A DNA stretch of 64,000 bases from Nepenthes gracilis (GCA_033239525.1 BSYO01000014.1:12136021-12200020); one strand, 5' to 3'. Shown: positions 10,431 through 24,689, counted from the first letter of the stretch. The notes: a model not told the origin generated them from the letters alone. Translations and numbers: made by a program.

Positions 10431-12779
10431 TTTTAAGGAAATTGACTGAATCTTAATCGTCATGATACATTTTCAATCTCACAAGTGTACGAGAATTCGG
10501 TATAAGTTTTTGGTAAATTGGGTATTATATTTATAAGAAGTTGATTTTTAATATAAAATAAATTTTGTAACTATTTTATATTTTAAAAATATTAACAGAG
10601 AATTAAAATATTAAGTTAGTCATAATTGAGATAATCATAATAGCTATGGTTTGGAAATAAATTTACTAAAAGATATAAAATATTAAATAATAAATTTTAA
10701 AATTGTTGAAAATTTAAATACTTATGGTGACTATGTTGTCCGACAGCGATATAAATTAAAGTGTAGAAACTTAAAATATAAAAATATAAAATTAAAAGAG
10801 TAGTGGTGGCTCAATTATTGAAAGCTTAGAATAAAAAAAAAGGTAATAAATAAAGTATGAGAACTAAATAACATAAATATAAAATTATAAAAGTTATAGT
10901 AACTCAACTATCTAAGACTCAGAGAATAAAAAGATTAAAAATAAAATATAGAAAATTAAACAATAGAAATATAAAATTGTTAGATGACTTTAATGGTTAG
11001 TCATAATGTGTTAATTTTCATAGTACAATGCAACATAGAATTGTAAAGCTCTAATAACAATGCGAAATCAAACTAACCAGTGAGAATAAAAGACGAATGA
11101 AATGAAACTAATAAAGCCGAGTTGATCTGAAAATAAATTTTATATTAAACTAAGATTTACAGATATGAAATGATTGATCTAAACAGAATCTACTATACTA
11201 AATATTAAATTTGTGGAACAAAAACTAACACACTAAACATCTACCAAAACTTTCCCCTCTTTGTTTTTTTCTCTCCTCCCGCTCATCTATCCGCGCACCC
11301 TCTCTGTTTTTCTCTTCTACTCTCCTTCCTCTGCTTCCTGCACAGCTCGCTCTCTATTTTTCACTCTTCCGTTTGCTTCATGCCATACTACCGCTCTTTT
11401 TTTAAATTATCCCACAGAGATTTAAAACTTACACATGATAGTCATTCATACATTAGCCAAAATATCATTGTTTGATACATGCTTATTGGGCACTCGTATG
11501 ATTGAGCATCACTTGGTCGACACACGTATGCCAATATATTAAAAATAGACCCTTTGAGCGATTTTGTCTCATTCTTGTAAATCTTTTAAAAAATAGAGAA
11601 AAAGAGAGAGATGTAGAGTGAGAAGGAAGGAGACGGCAATCTAAGTTGATTTTAAGTAGAATCCAAATTTTTCTGAAATCTCTAAGTACTTCTTATTCAA
11701 ATATTCATACATATGATATTTGTTTACTTCTCTTGATAATATTATGCATGCATGTTAATTTGCTTTCCATTTTTTGAAATTTTTAAAAGTTTATATCTTA
11801 AATATATCATGTTGAAATCCTAAAATCTTTATAAATATATTCTTGTATATTATTTATTTGCTGATAAGCTAATGAAAACTCTACTCTAATTTTTGATGAA
11901 ACAATTTGGTTCTACAATTTTAAGAAAATATTTGTATATTTGCATTTCTATATAGAATTTTCTATTTTAACTAAATAAGGAGTGTTATAAAAAATTCACG
12001 AAATATATTTGGATATATCATAATATATTATTTATAAATTAAAGGTGAAGATAATATTCATTGATAAAAAAAATAACATTTGTCCCCAACTATATTAAAT
12101 ACTATATAATTAATCTACCCATGATTCACAAATAATGACGTATAAACTACTCGAACTTTGATATTAAACATTTGTTAGCAAAGTCATCATTAATTATTGG
12201 TTCCTATATGTTTGGAAGATTTTTATGTATTTTATATTCTTATATGTTTAGACGATTTTTGCATGTTTTATGTTCTTATGAATGATTTTTGCATGTTGTA
12301 TGTTTTTATGCTTTTACACAATTTTGGCATTTTCAATGTTTATATATTTGTTTATGGCATTCACATGTTTTATCATGGTTTTGACATTATCAACATTTTG
12401 GATTTTGATCATGAATATTGTTCTTTGTATATTCATTCGTTATATCCACATATATAAAATTTATATATACTTTGCTGATTATTAAATTCATTGTTACTAT
12501 AATTTTTTTCTAATCTTTCATATTAGTAGGCACCGATGTATTTGTAGGGATTTTAGATGTCGAAGAGGTTCTTCGGAAGAAAAAGTTGTTATGATATTTT
12601 AGCTATATTTTGATTTTTTAGACTAAGAATTGTAAATTCAATTCTTGGATATTATCTGTATTTTGGCCACAGGCTAAGAATTCTTCTATTTTAATACAAA
12701 GTTGCACATTTTATTGTTGGCTACTGTGATTTTAAGTTAAGATAGTTTTTCTTACTTATGGTTTAAGTGGAATAATTAA
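10431..12779. other. AT-rich interval, probable decayed 5' LTR of G2
   Basis: No gene. It ends just before a degenerate primer site at 12780-12800, so at least its right part is likely the G2 LTR. CT-rich (11250-11400) and GA-rich (11590-11640) stretches are followed by aagtacttcttattc at 11680, which resembles tacttcttatttt at 15793 at a comparable distance before the G3 primer site. The ORFs at 12197-12485 are low-complexity Phe/Met/Ile-rich reading of AT-rich DNA. Confidence 0.45.
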
Positions 12780-12800
12780 CAAGTCTTCAGAGCCACTTCC
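12780..12800 (+). other. Degenerate primer-binding site of G2
   Basis: AAGTCTTCAGAGCCACTTCC resembles the initiator-Met site TGGTATCAGAGCCAC with several changes; it lies about 120 bp before gag-like leader sequence. Confidence 0.45.
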
Positions 12801-14400
12801 GAATGTGAGTTTTAGATCTTGTGTTTGGATATTTATATATTATCAAACTATTACACAGTATTTGTTGTAGAATTGTGTCCCAACATTTTGTTGGGTTTAA
12901 GACGGATAAATAAATATTTATTTATGGATATTAAATTCAATACTGACTAGATGTAATGAAATTTGGGTTTTGGGCTAGGGACGCAACATATAAAGTGTCA
13001 TTAGAGAAAGTCATGAGAAAAATATTTTATTTGATTTGATTAATTAAAATGGTTAATTATATCATAATAGTTACTAAAAAATCAGACATATAAGGTAGTT
13101 CAAACTCTAACCAAAAAAATAAGTATCTTACTATCATGGTAAGAATGGAAAATGTTATGGACTAGAGAGGGTTCAAAGGCGACCGAATTCGGAGCCAATT
13201 GTGGTTAATCAAAGAGCACTACTAATGGCCTATGTTCTATTCACAATGAATGAGTGAAAGAATTTTTGGGCTATTTGGATTGTATCCATTATATCAAAAA
13301 AGTATTTGAAGTGATCAATTATCTGGCGGAGGACAAAGTGTAATTCACTTCATACAAGTTGGATAGAGAAGCTAAACATTGGTAGGCAATTAAAAAGAGG
13401 ATTATGAGATTGAGGAATGAATAAATTCCATGGAACACATTTTTAGAGGCACTTTTAAACAAGTTTTATGAGTCTACAGGTATAAAAGCAAGACGAATTT
13501 GCTCACTTACGGTAAGAAAATCAAACAGTAGTAGAGTATAATGCCAAGTTAACTAAATGAACTCATAATACTCCACATGTAGTCATGTACAAGACAAGGA
13601 AAATGAGAAAATTTATATAATGGTTATTCGAAACAGTTGGTTACATTGATATTGAGGACATATAGTGAAATTCTTGATCGAGCCTCACTGTAAGAGTAGG
13701 AGCTAGAGAGTGAATGTTTTCAAAGAGAAAAGTGCAAGTCAAGGAGGTTATAGTTTGAAATCGTCAGGATTTCATTAGAGGTTGAAGTCTCATAATAATG
13801 GGACAAGAATAGGGGCTGAACTCCAAGGCGCATTGGGAAAGCAACAACAATTAAGGCCTGTGTATTCATATTGTGGTAAATTCCATAGAAGAAGGCTATA
13901 TTATAAACAGTCAGAAGTATACTTCAATTGCAACTAATCTGGCTATATAATCAAACACTATCCCTAACCCTTAAGGCAAACAAGTAAAAAAACAAATGCT
14001 TTGGAGAGAGTTTTTGCTGTAACAACCAAAGATACTGATAAATCTCTTTCAGTGGTGGAAGATGAGCTTACAATTTTTCAGACTACAACACATATGCTAT
14101 TGGAATCGAGCACTGCATATTTATTTATATCCCCTAAGTTTGTATGCTATTTGTACGGACCACCTAACATTATGGATTATTCATTAGTGGTGTCTATACT
14201 TATAGGTACGTATTTAATCACTAATATTATAGACCTAGGTGTATAGTTTGGGTGCATGGGTTTTCGTTGGTGATAGATTTGATTATGTTGGGCATTCACG
14301 ATTTTGATATAGTTTTAGGTGTGTATTGGTTAGTTTGCTATCATACCAGTATGACCATTCCTACAAGAAAGTGTACTTTCTAATTCAAGGTTGTGCGCAT
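12801..14400 (+). pseudogene. G2: gag-protease remnant of a Tekay/Del-like gypsy element
   Basis: The leader and gag are closely related to G1; for example KVFEVINYLAEDK-like sequence near 13300 and the same TNEL/RKQKK blocks near 13500. A CCHC remnant lies near 13870-13945. The protease is partly open at 14001-14246 (RVFAVTTKDTDKSLSVVED, then LVVSILIGTYLITNIIDLG) and continues out of frame to about 14380. As in G1 the active-site Asp is lost (LLESSTAYLF) and no RT follows, so G1 and G2 probably descend from the same truncated form. Confidence 0.7.
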
Positions 14401-14689
14401 ACACAATAGACTAATTATATATTATTTTTTAGAATTGGGGTCAAATGTTACTTTTTTGACTCATTGATATTAGGTTTAATTTTTAATTTGTAAATAATAA
14501 ATTAAGATATGTTTAAATATATTTTATAAATTCTCTAAAATAATTCTTATTTAGTCAAAATTAAAAACTTTACACAAAATCTAAATATACACATATTTTT
14601 ATGGTAGAGAAACTATTTACTTGGTTGTTATTAGAGTTAATAACAAATTATTAAAGTTAATTACTTGTATATAAATATAACAATAGATT

Positions 14690-15337
14690 TCGCTTAATTT
14701 TTTATTACATAAATGATTAAGCTATTATAACTTATTTATATTATTAAATTTATAAATGAGTCAAATTTAAGCTTTTAAACAAGCCTATCAACAAAACATC
14801 CACCATATATATATATATATATAGTAATTCGAATAAAGTAGGGTTGGATTGTCAAATCTTTTATTTGAATCCTATATACTACAATATCAAATAAGAGAAT
14901 AAATGAGACGAGGCTCACTCCTCATTATATCCTCTAATACTTAAATCTATAGCTTTTAAAATGTTAAAAAGTTATAAGAAAAATGAGAATGTAAGAGAGT
15001 AAAATAGTGGAGGATTTGGTTTCATAATTCGTGAAGTTTTTAATAACGAGAGGGCTAAAGCTCTATATTTATTCTCCAAATTTTCTTTCCTCGTTTTTAG
15101 AAGAAGTGAATGTATTTATAGTCATACCATCGGTTAGTGATGGTTTTCTAAATATGAATAATTGATCATGGTTTGAGCGATTATTTGATTGAAAATTGAA
15201 TAATTCAACTGTTTGATATACTTTGAATGTAATGCTTATAAGTGTAATGTTTATCACCAAAGTTTATTGAATATTTATTTGTCTTAATCGACAATTAAAA
15301 TAATCATTCAATTCCTTTAATTATTCAACAAGATTAA
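14690..15337. repeat. Direct repeat R1, copy a
   Basis: About 650 bp from taattttttattacataaat to the run ending caacaagattaac. It matches 22770-23440 in the same orientation, roughly 80% by eye. It contains a (TA)n tract and a conserved block around gagagggctaaagct. No coding content. The family is unknown; it could be a non-autonomous element or part of a long LTR. Confidence 0.65.
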
Positions 15338-17098
15338 CTATTCTGACCGGTCCCCAATGCTCGTTCATGTATGGGATGGGTAGAGAGTTCATGCCTAATA
15401 GAAGCCTATTCAAAACTTGAGCGTGCATTCCAGTATACTCATACATGATGCATACCCGAGTAAGCATCCAAGTGTGATTTCTAGTGTAATTTGCGCTCGA
15501 CGCATGTTCGAGTGGCAATCGTACACCACTTGGTTTATCCATGGCGCCTGATACGCACCTAATGTATGCTCAAGCACTACTCTATTATAAGTTTCATGTC
15601 CGGCTGAATTTCGATCATTTTCTACGGAGATTTGAGAGATGATAGTGAAGGAGAAGGGAAGAAGAGAAAAAAAGAGAGAAAGGAAGTTAGAAAAAGCAAA
15701 TTCAAGTGAATCCAAATAAAAATTTGGTAAAATTTAAGTTAGGGCAGGTGCATTTTAACTTTTCTTTCCTTTGTTGATCTTCACTTTCTTGAATACTTCT
15801 TATTTTAAATATTCATACATAGTATGATTTCATAACTAAGATATTTATATTTTACATGCATGTAAAATTCTCCTCATTTTTCTATAAAAATGTATAAAAT
15901 TCATGTATAGACAATATATATTATAGCATTCAACTGATTTCTGCAATTGTACCTCATGCATATTTTGTTTTTCTAATATAATATTATTTCATGTTTGATT
16001 TTTATTTATAAAGTTTTTGCATGATCGAATTTATAAAAAATATATTATGTATGTTCCAAAAATTTATTAAAATTTTCTTGCATGTTCGCTAATAGAGATG
16101 GATTGCTAAATTATCTTAAGGTTGCTGATTTTTCTATAAAAGTTATACTAATTGTTGTAAATTTTAGAAAGTAGCTTTTATATGCTATAAGAATTTATAT
16201 GTTTAAATTTTTACATAGTTTTTATATAATGTATGTTATGAATTGATAGAATTTTGAAGAAAAACTCTATAATATTTTAATATCTAAGAACATTTTCTCG
16301 AAATAGAGAAAATATAAAAATTATAAAAAATTGTGTAGAGTTTTTATTAATTTAAGTGCCAAAATATTGTAATAAGTTTAACAGATAGTATATTATGGCA
16401 TACTTTAACATATTATAATGGCGATTTAGGTTTGAACCTATCACTGCTAGTGAATATGACATTTAATTTCATCTATAAAGTTATATATATGGCAGCCCAC
16501 CTACGAATCTTAAATAGTTACATATAACCTTTGGTTCTATGAAAATAAATATAACTCGAGTTTCAATTATCCAATCATTTAGTCATTAATGTCATACTAG
16601 CCCTTAGTCCTAAAGAATTTTATACTTGAGTATGGATTACATAATATGAATTTGAATAGGAATATAAAAAGAAAATTTAATAACCTGTGCATATTTGTCA
16701 TAAAAATTTATAGCCCTGTACTGAAATTTGATTCATTGTATCCTTCTAACATATTTTAATACAAGTTAATGTTAAATTATACAAAGTATATGCTTTACTG
16801 AGGTTTTAACTCACTCGTATTTCTATTTTTTACTTACCTCTCGAAATAAGAGGCTCAAACATTTGCAAAGACGGTAAAGTTCTAATCAAGGAGCTACAAT
16901 TGAAAAATTTTTAGATTGGAGATAGAAAGAAATCGATTATTATGTTTTATTTTGGACAATTTGGTTTTGTATGAACTAAATTAAGATATTATAACTTGTA
17001 TGATGTTGTTGGATTGAGTTTTTATTTTGATTGTTTAGATACGCTGATTTCATTTAGATCAAATATGACTCCTTATATAAGATTCGATATCATGATTT
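15338..17098. other. AT-rich interval, probable decayed 5' LTR of G3
   Basis: No gene. It is placed as LTR because it ends at a degenerate primer site and shares short blocks with the interval before G2. The left 250 bp are less AT-rich. Short ORFs on the minus strand (15321-15715) have no recognisable content. Confidence 0.4.
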
Positions 17099-17114
17099 AG
17101 TTAGGATCGAAGCC
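17099..17114 (+). other. Degenerate primer-binding site of G3
   Basis: TTAGGATCGAAGCCACATC, a damaged version of TGGTATCAGAGCCACATC, 130-200 bp before gag sequence. Confidence 0.45.
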
Positions 17115-17249
17115 ACATCATGACATGATATTTTTGGTCCTATGTTTAGGTTTTATTATTTTATTTTGGTTTGTCAAAATATAGTTATGAAGTTTATGTC
17201 TATGATTAACTGAGTTGCTAATTGGATAATAGTTAATGTTGATAATTAT

Positions 17250-20200
17250 TAAAGGCGGGATTGGATTTTGGGATGTGAATAATAATGTGACAGAAGCGGT
17301 AATCAGAGAAGTCATGTGGAGAATGCCTTATTTTTTATTCAAGGATCTAATGTAATTGACCATTTTATGATTAGATTGAAAAATATCATTAGGACAACAT
17401 AGAAGTGTTAGACCAACTCTCGCCCCAATTGGAAAGAGGAGCATTTGGCCATCATGGCAAGGATGGCCAACGTGATGAAATCTATGACCTGAGGATCTCA
17501 TAACCCAAAGCCAACTTCGGCTAATCCAGTGACTACATACGATCAATTCACCAACAAGAAGGTGCCAAAATTCATGAGCAACTCAGACCCTACAAAAGCA
17601 GAGATTTAGATTCAAGGGATTGAGAAAATTTTTGCCGTAATTCGTTATTTGAAGGAGGAAAAGGTTATATTTTCCTCATATAAGGTGGAAGGAGAGACAG
17701 ACCATTGGAGGTCAATGAAAAAGCAAGCTATGGGATTGGAGAATGAAGAAATTTCTTGGGTGATATTTGCAGAGGTTTTCATAGATAAGTACTTTCTAAC
17801 GAGTTTGAGAGAATAAAAGAATAATGAATTTGTCTGCTTGCTTCAAGAAAATTGAACGTTGGTAGCATATGACATCAAATTCATTGAGCTATCCTGCTAT
17901 ACCCTTCACATGGTCCACGATAGGACCATGAAAGCAAGGAAATTTTTGCAAGGTTTAAATGATATTATTTAGAAGCAACTTGTGACATTGAAATTGAGAT
18001 CCAACAAAGATATACTGGATCGAGCTTTCCTGTTTAAACGAGAATTGAAGAGAAAAAAATTTTTTAAGAAGAGGTCTGCTAGCCAAGAAGGCTAGAATTC
18101 GAAATCGGGAGGATCTCATAAAAGATCAAAATTGATGGATAAAGGAAAGTAATGAGAAGAAATTCAGTGTACACCAGACCCTCAATAATCAATGCGCATG
18201 TGCCCTCATTGCAAAAAGTCCCATGGAAGAAAACCGTGTTACAAGGTATTGGGAGCGTGCTTTAACTATGGCTACCATAGCTATATGATCAATGACTGCC
18301 TTTGTCCCTCATGGCAAATGGCAAAGAATCCAAGTGCTTCAGGAAGAGTGTTCATGCTGAGGGCCTAAGATGCGGATGCGTCACCCACGATGGTTAAAGG
18401 TAAACTTACAATTTTTAAAACTTTAGCTCATATGCTTTTGGTTTGTAGTCAATACATTCATTTGTATTACCTAAATTTGTCTGCTATTTGTTTTTGCCCC
18501 CAAAGATTATGGATTTTTCATTATTAATATCGACACCTACGGGATCATCTTTGATTATGGACATTATATACCCTTGGTGTGTTATTTGGATTAATGGGTT
18601 AGAGTTAGTAGTAAATTTGGTCTTGTTAGACATGCATGACTTTGATATATACTTAGGTATAGTTTGGTTAGCTATTTATCATGCTAGCATACATTATTTT
18701 CATAATGGGGTATATTTTATCATTTTGGGATGTAAACCATTTTATTTTTAAGGAGTAATACAAAAATAATCTCCATATATGATTTCGACATTGCATACTT
18801 ACTATTTGATAAAGAGTGTATGTCAAGCCTATTTGGCCTATGCAAGCACTATTAGGAGCCATAATATTTCAACAAGAGACATACTGATGGTATATGAGTT
18901 TGAGGATATTTTTTCAGAAGATCTTCTGAAACTACTACTAAATCGAGAGATTGAGTTTGAAATTGATATATACATGAAGCAGCGCCTATATCAAAGGCCC
19001 CCTATAGAATAGAACCATCGAAACTCAAAAAATTAAAACAATAATTGTAAGAGCTATTGGAGAAGGATTTTATCCGGCCAGGTGCTGCCCCATGGAGTGC
19101 CTCGATATTGTTTGTAAAAAAGAAGGATCGGTCTATATGACTATGCATAGATTATTGGGAGTTAAATAAGATCACTATCAGGAACAAGTACCTCTTGTCG
19201 AGAATTGATAACTTATTTGACTAATTGTAATGGATCTAAGTATTTTTAAAGATTGATCTTCATTCGAATTATTATTAATTGAGGATTAAAAAAGAAGATA
19301 CAGTGAAGATGGCTTTCTGAACGAGGTATTAGTATTATGAGTTTTTTGTTATACTTTTTAGGTTAACTAAAACCCCTACAGCTTTTATGAACTTAATGAA
19401 TTAGATGTTTCAACTCTATCTTACCAAGTTAGTGGTAGTATTCATTGATTATATCTTAATATACTTGAGGAGTTACAAAGAGTACGAGATGCACGTGAGG
19501 ATTGTCCTCCAAATGTTTATGGAAAGTAGATTGTATACTAAGCTAAATAAATGTGAATTTTGGTTTGAGTAAGTAATATTTTTGGGTCATGTAATTTTCA
19601 AATGAGGCATTTTGGTTGTTCCCGAGAAAGTTGAAATTGTAATTAATTAGAGTCGACTGACAATGTTGACCAAAATTAAGAGCTTTTTGAAATAGGAGGT
19701 TATTACGGAAAATTTGTGAAGAATGTTTTAAAAAAATTGCTATGCCAATAACCCAATTTACTTGAAAAAAGTTAAATTCAATTGAATAGAGACCTGTGAG
19801 AGAAGATTCCAAGAATTGAAGGACTATCTAACGACAACCTCTATTTTAACAATTCCCGAATGATCTAGAGGGTTCGAGGTTTATTGTGATACATTTAAGA
19901 TCGGAATAGGGTATGTTCTAATACAGCATGGGAAAGCAATTACATATGGATGAGGGAACTAAAGATGCATGAAAATAATTATCTAATGTATGATCTAGAA
20001 TTAGCAACAGTAATCTTTACGTTGAAAATTTAGAGACATTATTTATATGGAGAGAAATATTTGGTATATTCGAATCATAAGAGTCTCAAGTATTTATTTT
20101 TAACAAAAAGAAATGAACATGAGACAACGAAGACTTGACGTATATTGAAGAACCAATTTAAATTCTAGAAAGAAGTGATCAAGTGTTTTAAAAAAGGTAA

Positions 20201-20330
20201 TTTCGTTGGTAAATATCTCATTGAGAAACCATTTATGTGAAGAAACCACATGGTAAAGAGAAGATAAGATCAAGATGAAGTACCCGCATTTGTTTCTTCA
20301 ATAAAATATGCAAAATTTTGAGGACGAAAT
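17250..20330 (+). pseudogene. G3: gag-pol remnant (gag, protease, RT, RNase H) of a Tekay/Del-like gypsy element
   Basis: Gag spans about 17430-18340 with many stops; a CCHC remnant lies near 18200-18300. Protease is open at 18488-18751 (LLISTPTGSSLIMDIIYPWCVIW, VLLDMHDFDIYLGIVWLA). The linker to RT at 18779-19012 shows VYEFEDIFSEDLLKLLLNREIEFEIDI, the counterpart of the family's EFPDVFPEDLPGLPPDREVEF. RT and RNase H are readable only as fragments between about 19040 and 20200 (EVYCDTFKIGIGYVLIQHGKAI is the RNase H start). No integrase is visible before the purine tract at 20320, so it has been deleted. Inactive. Confidence 0.75.
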
Positions 20331-20350
20331 TTTTATAAGGATAAGAAAAA
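20320..20350 (+). other. G3 polypurine tract region
   Basis: GAGGACGAAATTTTTATAAGG is the sequence typically found at the pol end/purine tract of plant gypsy elements; the G-rich end is eroded (ataagaaaaa). Confidence 0.6.
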
Positions 20351-22769
20351 TATAATGTTTGAGTTTGAATTTTATTTTAATTATAATTAATTAAATTAAG
20401 ATAATTAAAATTAATATTAAAGAAGGAAAAAATTAAGTCAAAAATTAAAATTGGATCGGATTACATCAAATTGATGATACCTGATCGGCACTCAATACTC
20501 ATCCATGATTCGGATGGGCAAAAATGTATTCTAATAAGGATGTTTAGTATAAATTAATAAATTATTTTGATATTTTAGATTATTTCATGTTTGATAGAGG
20601 TCATGAAGATTTGAGTTTTAGAATATTTTATATTCTTGATTGAGAGTCGAAAGATTTATTTTAAATTATTTTCATTTGCAAAATTGTATTTAATTATTAT
20701 TTTATAAATATAAATGCGACTTTTAGTTAATTAATTAAAATAATTTTAGTGTTGGTTTTTTTTTTTGGCTAAGATGATACTTAAGTAGGAAAGAGCTTTA
20801 GATTTGATTAGGATTTAGAGATAAAACAAAATCAATTTTTTAAATTTATAAATTATCTCAAATTTAAAATATTGGATTGGATTCGAAATTTACCCCCGTC
20901 AATCCAATCTAACACATTATCATTCTTATTAGTAGGTTTTAAATGTAGAGCTGCCCAACCCTTATTTGTTTTTTTTCTCAAGTATCTATTTTCAGGTATA
21001 TGTTTTATATGTTTTTTGTTTAATTATATTTAAAAATACATAATTTAATTATTTTTTAAACGCTTTTAGTGATATAATATTTTATATATCTAAATTTATA
21101 TATCTAAATTTACTAATAAACTTATGCAAAGTAGAAATATAAAACCCATATTATTATCTAATATTATTCTATGAACAATTTTAAAATTTTTAAAAATATT
21201 TTTTTTGTTAAAAATCAAACCCCTTATTTGAATAGTAAAAAAATGAATCAATAACGACAACAAACTAACAATAATCATAAATAATGAGATAAATAAAATT
21301 TTTCGTGAAAAATGCTTATTTTTTTGTCAAATGAGAAAAAAACAATCACAGGACTATATATCCAAAATATAGCCTTTTTGTGATATATCCTGTTACAATA
21401 ATTCTAATGAATCCAAATAACAAAAGAGTATAAGATAAAAGAGAATAAATATAATCGATAAAATATTATTTTTAATTTTAAAAATAATATACCCAAAATC
21501 AGTAAAGACAAGTCAGAGCTTAATCGGATATATAAACCTTTCTTTTTTATTTTTTTTCTCTCTTTCTCTTCCTTTTCTCCCCGCGTTAATGCTTAACATA
21601 TCAAAAAATGTAAAGTGTAACTTTAAAAATCACATTAGGATGCTTTAAAACAAAAATAGTGCTCAAGTGCAATCAGACTGGCATAAGACGCAAGCCCATA
21701 GTGCAATTAACACACAAGCGTCAAATGGGTATATTTCAGATACTGAGCAATCTAGACGAATTTCACTTGAGTATCCCTTGGGTGCCTCCGATCCGGATGA
21801 TGTATGCATGTGTGCCCCTCGAGCGTCCCTAATCTAAACAATCGGTGCACATGTGTGAATTAGACACCACTTGTGCGTCATTTAATAACTTTTGTTGATC
21901 GAACTAAGAAACATGCATGATTGTATATCCTATTAAATAATTCATTAAATAAATATAAAATTTATAAAAAAAATGACATATAATTTACTATTTGTTTTAT
22001 AACTTTTACAGTATAAAATTGAGTCAATTTCAACGTCAGCATTTTAATGACTTTGTTTATTCGTTTTCGGTGTCGAGTCAATGAGAAAGCTCCCCGCTGG
22101 ATCTTGCCCTATCAACAATAATGGTACTTTTTCTTTCGTATTGTTTTTGACACATTAATAATATAAATTTTCTTTTAATCATTTAAAATATCAAAATTTA
22201 TTATCTTTATAACAATTATGATATACTTTTATAACATAAAAATTAAATTTAAAATAATATATTAAAAAATTATTATGAATAAAAATAATAAATAAAATAT
22301 TATATTATAAAAAATTATTTTAATAAGCTTGAAAATGTAATTCCTAATTCGACCTTATATGATATCTTAAATGCATATTATAATAATTATACATGAAGGA
22401 CAGTACTGAAGTTGGTGCAAGAAATTGAATCCCCAATGTGAAAATGGTCGTTGGTGTAATTGCTCTTATTTTTATTTTTTGGTAATATAAAAATAATAAT
22501 TTTTTAATTTTTTAATATTAAAATATTATATTATTAAAAAATAAAAATAAAATTATTATCATATTTCTCTTTTCGGCTAAAATTTTTTGAAGGTTGAGTT
22601 TACATATATTCAAGCTTAGCTTAAATTGATTCTTTTTTTAAATAAATAAATTTAAGTCGACTTTATTTTTTTAGATGAAACTCAATGAAAAATTTTCAAA
22701 CTTGAGCTTGTCTCATAAATTGATTTCTTTATCTATAGAGCCGAGTCAAGTTTAAAATCGAGTGTACGT
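20351..22769. other. AT-rich interval, possible G3 3' LTR
   Basis: Follows the G3 purine tract and so probably starts with the 3' LTR (tgtttgagtttg at about 20355). No counterpart of clear identity was found on the 5' side by eye. There is no gene. A CT-rich run at 21540-21585 and a GC-richer patch at 21660-21880 are the only compositional features. Confidence 0.35.
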
Positions 22770-23440
22770 TTAATTTTTTATTACATAAATGATCAAACTA
22801 TTATAACTTATTTGTTATGTCAAATTTATAAATGAGTCAATTTCAAACTTTTAAACAAGTCTATCAACAAAACATCAACCATATATATATATATAATTGA
22901 TGTGATCTTGAATCTAAATATTAAATTTGAATAAAGTAGGATTAAATTGTTAAATATTTTATCCAAATCTTATATACCACAATGTTAAATAATAGATCAA
23001 ATAATACAAGACTCACTCTTCATTATATTATATGATATTCAAGTTAGGAACTTTTCTAAAAAATTAAAAAAAAAAGTCATAAGAAATATTAGTATGTAAA
23101 AGAGTAAAAAAGTGAAGGATTTGGCTTCTTAATTTGTGAAGTTTTGAGTAGTGAGAGGGCTAAAGCTATGTATTTGTTCTCCAAATTCTTCTTTCCTCAC
23201 TTTTAAGAGAAGTTAACATACATATAATCATATTGTCGGTTAGTAATAATAACCTAAAGAGAAATAATCGATCATAAGTTGAGCGATTATTTGATTGAGA
23301 ATTGAATCATCTGATATGTTTTGAATGTAACACTTATAAGTGTAACATTTAACCCCAAAATTTATTAACTATTTATTTGAGTTAACTGAAAAATCAAAAT
23401 AATCCTTCAAATCCTTTAACTATTCAATATGATTAACCTT
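22770..23440. repeat. Direct repeat R1, copy b
   Basis: Same-orientation match to 14690-15337, with the conserved gagagggctaaagct block and the ttataagtgtaa block near 23335. Flanking sequences on both sides differ from those of copy a. Confidence 0.65.
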
Positions 23441-23601
23441 TTGATTTAAATAATTAATTTTCCATTTAGAATATCGGCTTTTAATATACTCAGCAGTCTG
23501 ATTACTTAGTTATTCAGCAATTTAGTCAAATTTTTTTCTAATCCATGCTTAACTTTTATTATCTGGATTTGATCTTAACAATTTAATTGATTCAAATTTA
23601 A

Positions 23602-24545
23602 TGCGTCCTGAATTCAAGTTCTAAACAGGTTTGGGTCAAGTCGCTGTTCTGAGACCGACTTCGTCCACTGAGTTTAAATCCTACACACCATAACTCCGAA
23701 TAAGACGTCAAGTGACTGCGGAAGGTTATCCCACCGAAAATACTCTGACGCTCAAGTCAGTAAATGACCTTCGAATTAAGAAGGTGAAAGTAAAAAGATG
23801 CAATGAGAATACAGAGAGTGTTTGTGATGGGGGAGTGCTCTCAATGAAAGACTTTGGTTGTTCATGAGGAGCAAATTCTCTAAGTACTGTTTTCATTGGG
23901 AATGTAGTAGCAAAGAGAGGTAGAGAGTTATGATGCCGGAAGCATGAGAGCTTGGCAATAGTAGGCTTTTATAGGCAAGTGAGAGTGTGTCTTGGAGTGA
24001 GAACACCATAACCTTTTATAGCCACTGTGCTGCGCTATCTTTTTTGTACATAAGGGTTTAATTCTTGCGCTCTGCTGGGATCGATGCCTTTTCTAGCATG
24101 GAGTTTTTATTACAGTAACGGTCGCTGGATTTATTGCTTTCCTTCTACGTTCTGTAACTGTTAGGGTCTACTGCAGATAAGAAGGGAATTCTTTTGCTTT
24201 TCTTCAGGGATGTGCATCGATCCTGGAAGCAACCGTTACCATAGAGCTTGCATTCTGTGGAGAGCATGAAATTCCGGGAGAAGACCATTATAGATTAAAG
24301 ACGGACACGTGGACCAATGAGACGCGTGAGTCCCAATTTTCAATCGGTCTTCTGGACATGCTCTCGTTCAACGAAAGTGTTGACATTCTTGGGCCCAAGT
24401 TGACCATCCAGCTCTTGGGCTTTTGCTAGCTCCTTAACCTTCCGTTCGATCAACGGCTTGTGTTAACCGTCTAGGTGCAAATAGGCCATTGTGTATCTGG
24501 GTCATTTCTCCTTCTTGGGCCAGCGCACTACTAGCGTACCCATCA
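23602..24545 (-). repeat. T2 3' LTR (left)
   Basis: Runs from TGCGTCCTG to GTACCCATCA on the plus strand. TATA-like boxes on the minus strand occur near 24012 (GGCTATAAAAGG) and 23965. The purine tract adjoins its right end. Confidence 0.8.
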
Positions 24546-24562
24546 CTAGCCTTCCATACTGG
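24546..24562 (-). other. T2 polypurine tract
   Basis: On the minus strand, GTATGGAAGGCTAG directly precedes TGATGGGTAC, the same LTR start as in T1. Confidence 0.6.
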
Positions 24563-24689
24563 TAGTCTAAAACTCTGGCTTCCACCATGTTCATGATGGG
24601 ATGAGCCTAACTTAGATACCTTGGTGAGGAAGTTAACAATGACTCCTAGTCTATTGATTGCATAATTTGTAGTGGTTGGCCATAGAGTC

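Noticed and set aside
12197..12485. Two overlapping Phe/Met/Ile-rich ORFs
   Set aside because: Low-complexity repeats of a tatg/tttt pattern in AT-rich DNA, not a plausible membrane protein gene without promoter or homology.
14690..23440. R1 copies as the LTR pair of one element
   Set aside because: The right copy does not follow a purine tract and the left copy is not followed by a primer site; the G3 primer site and purine tract lie well inside.
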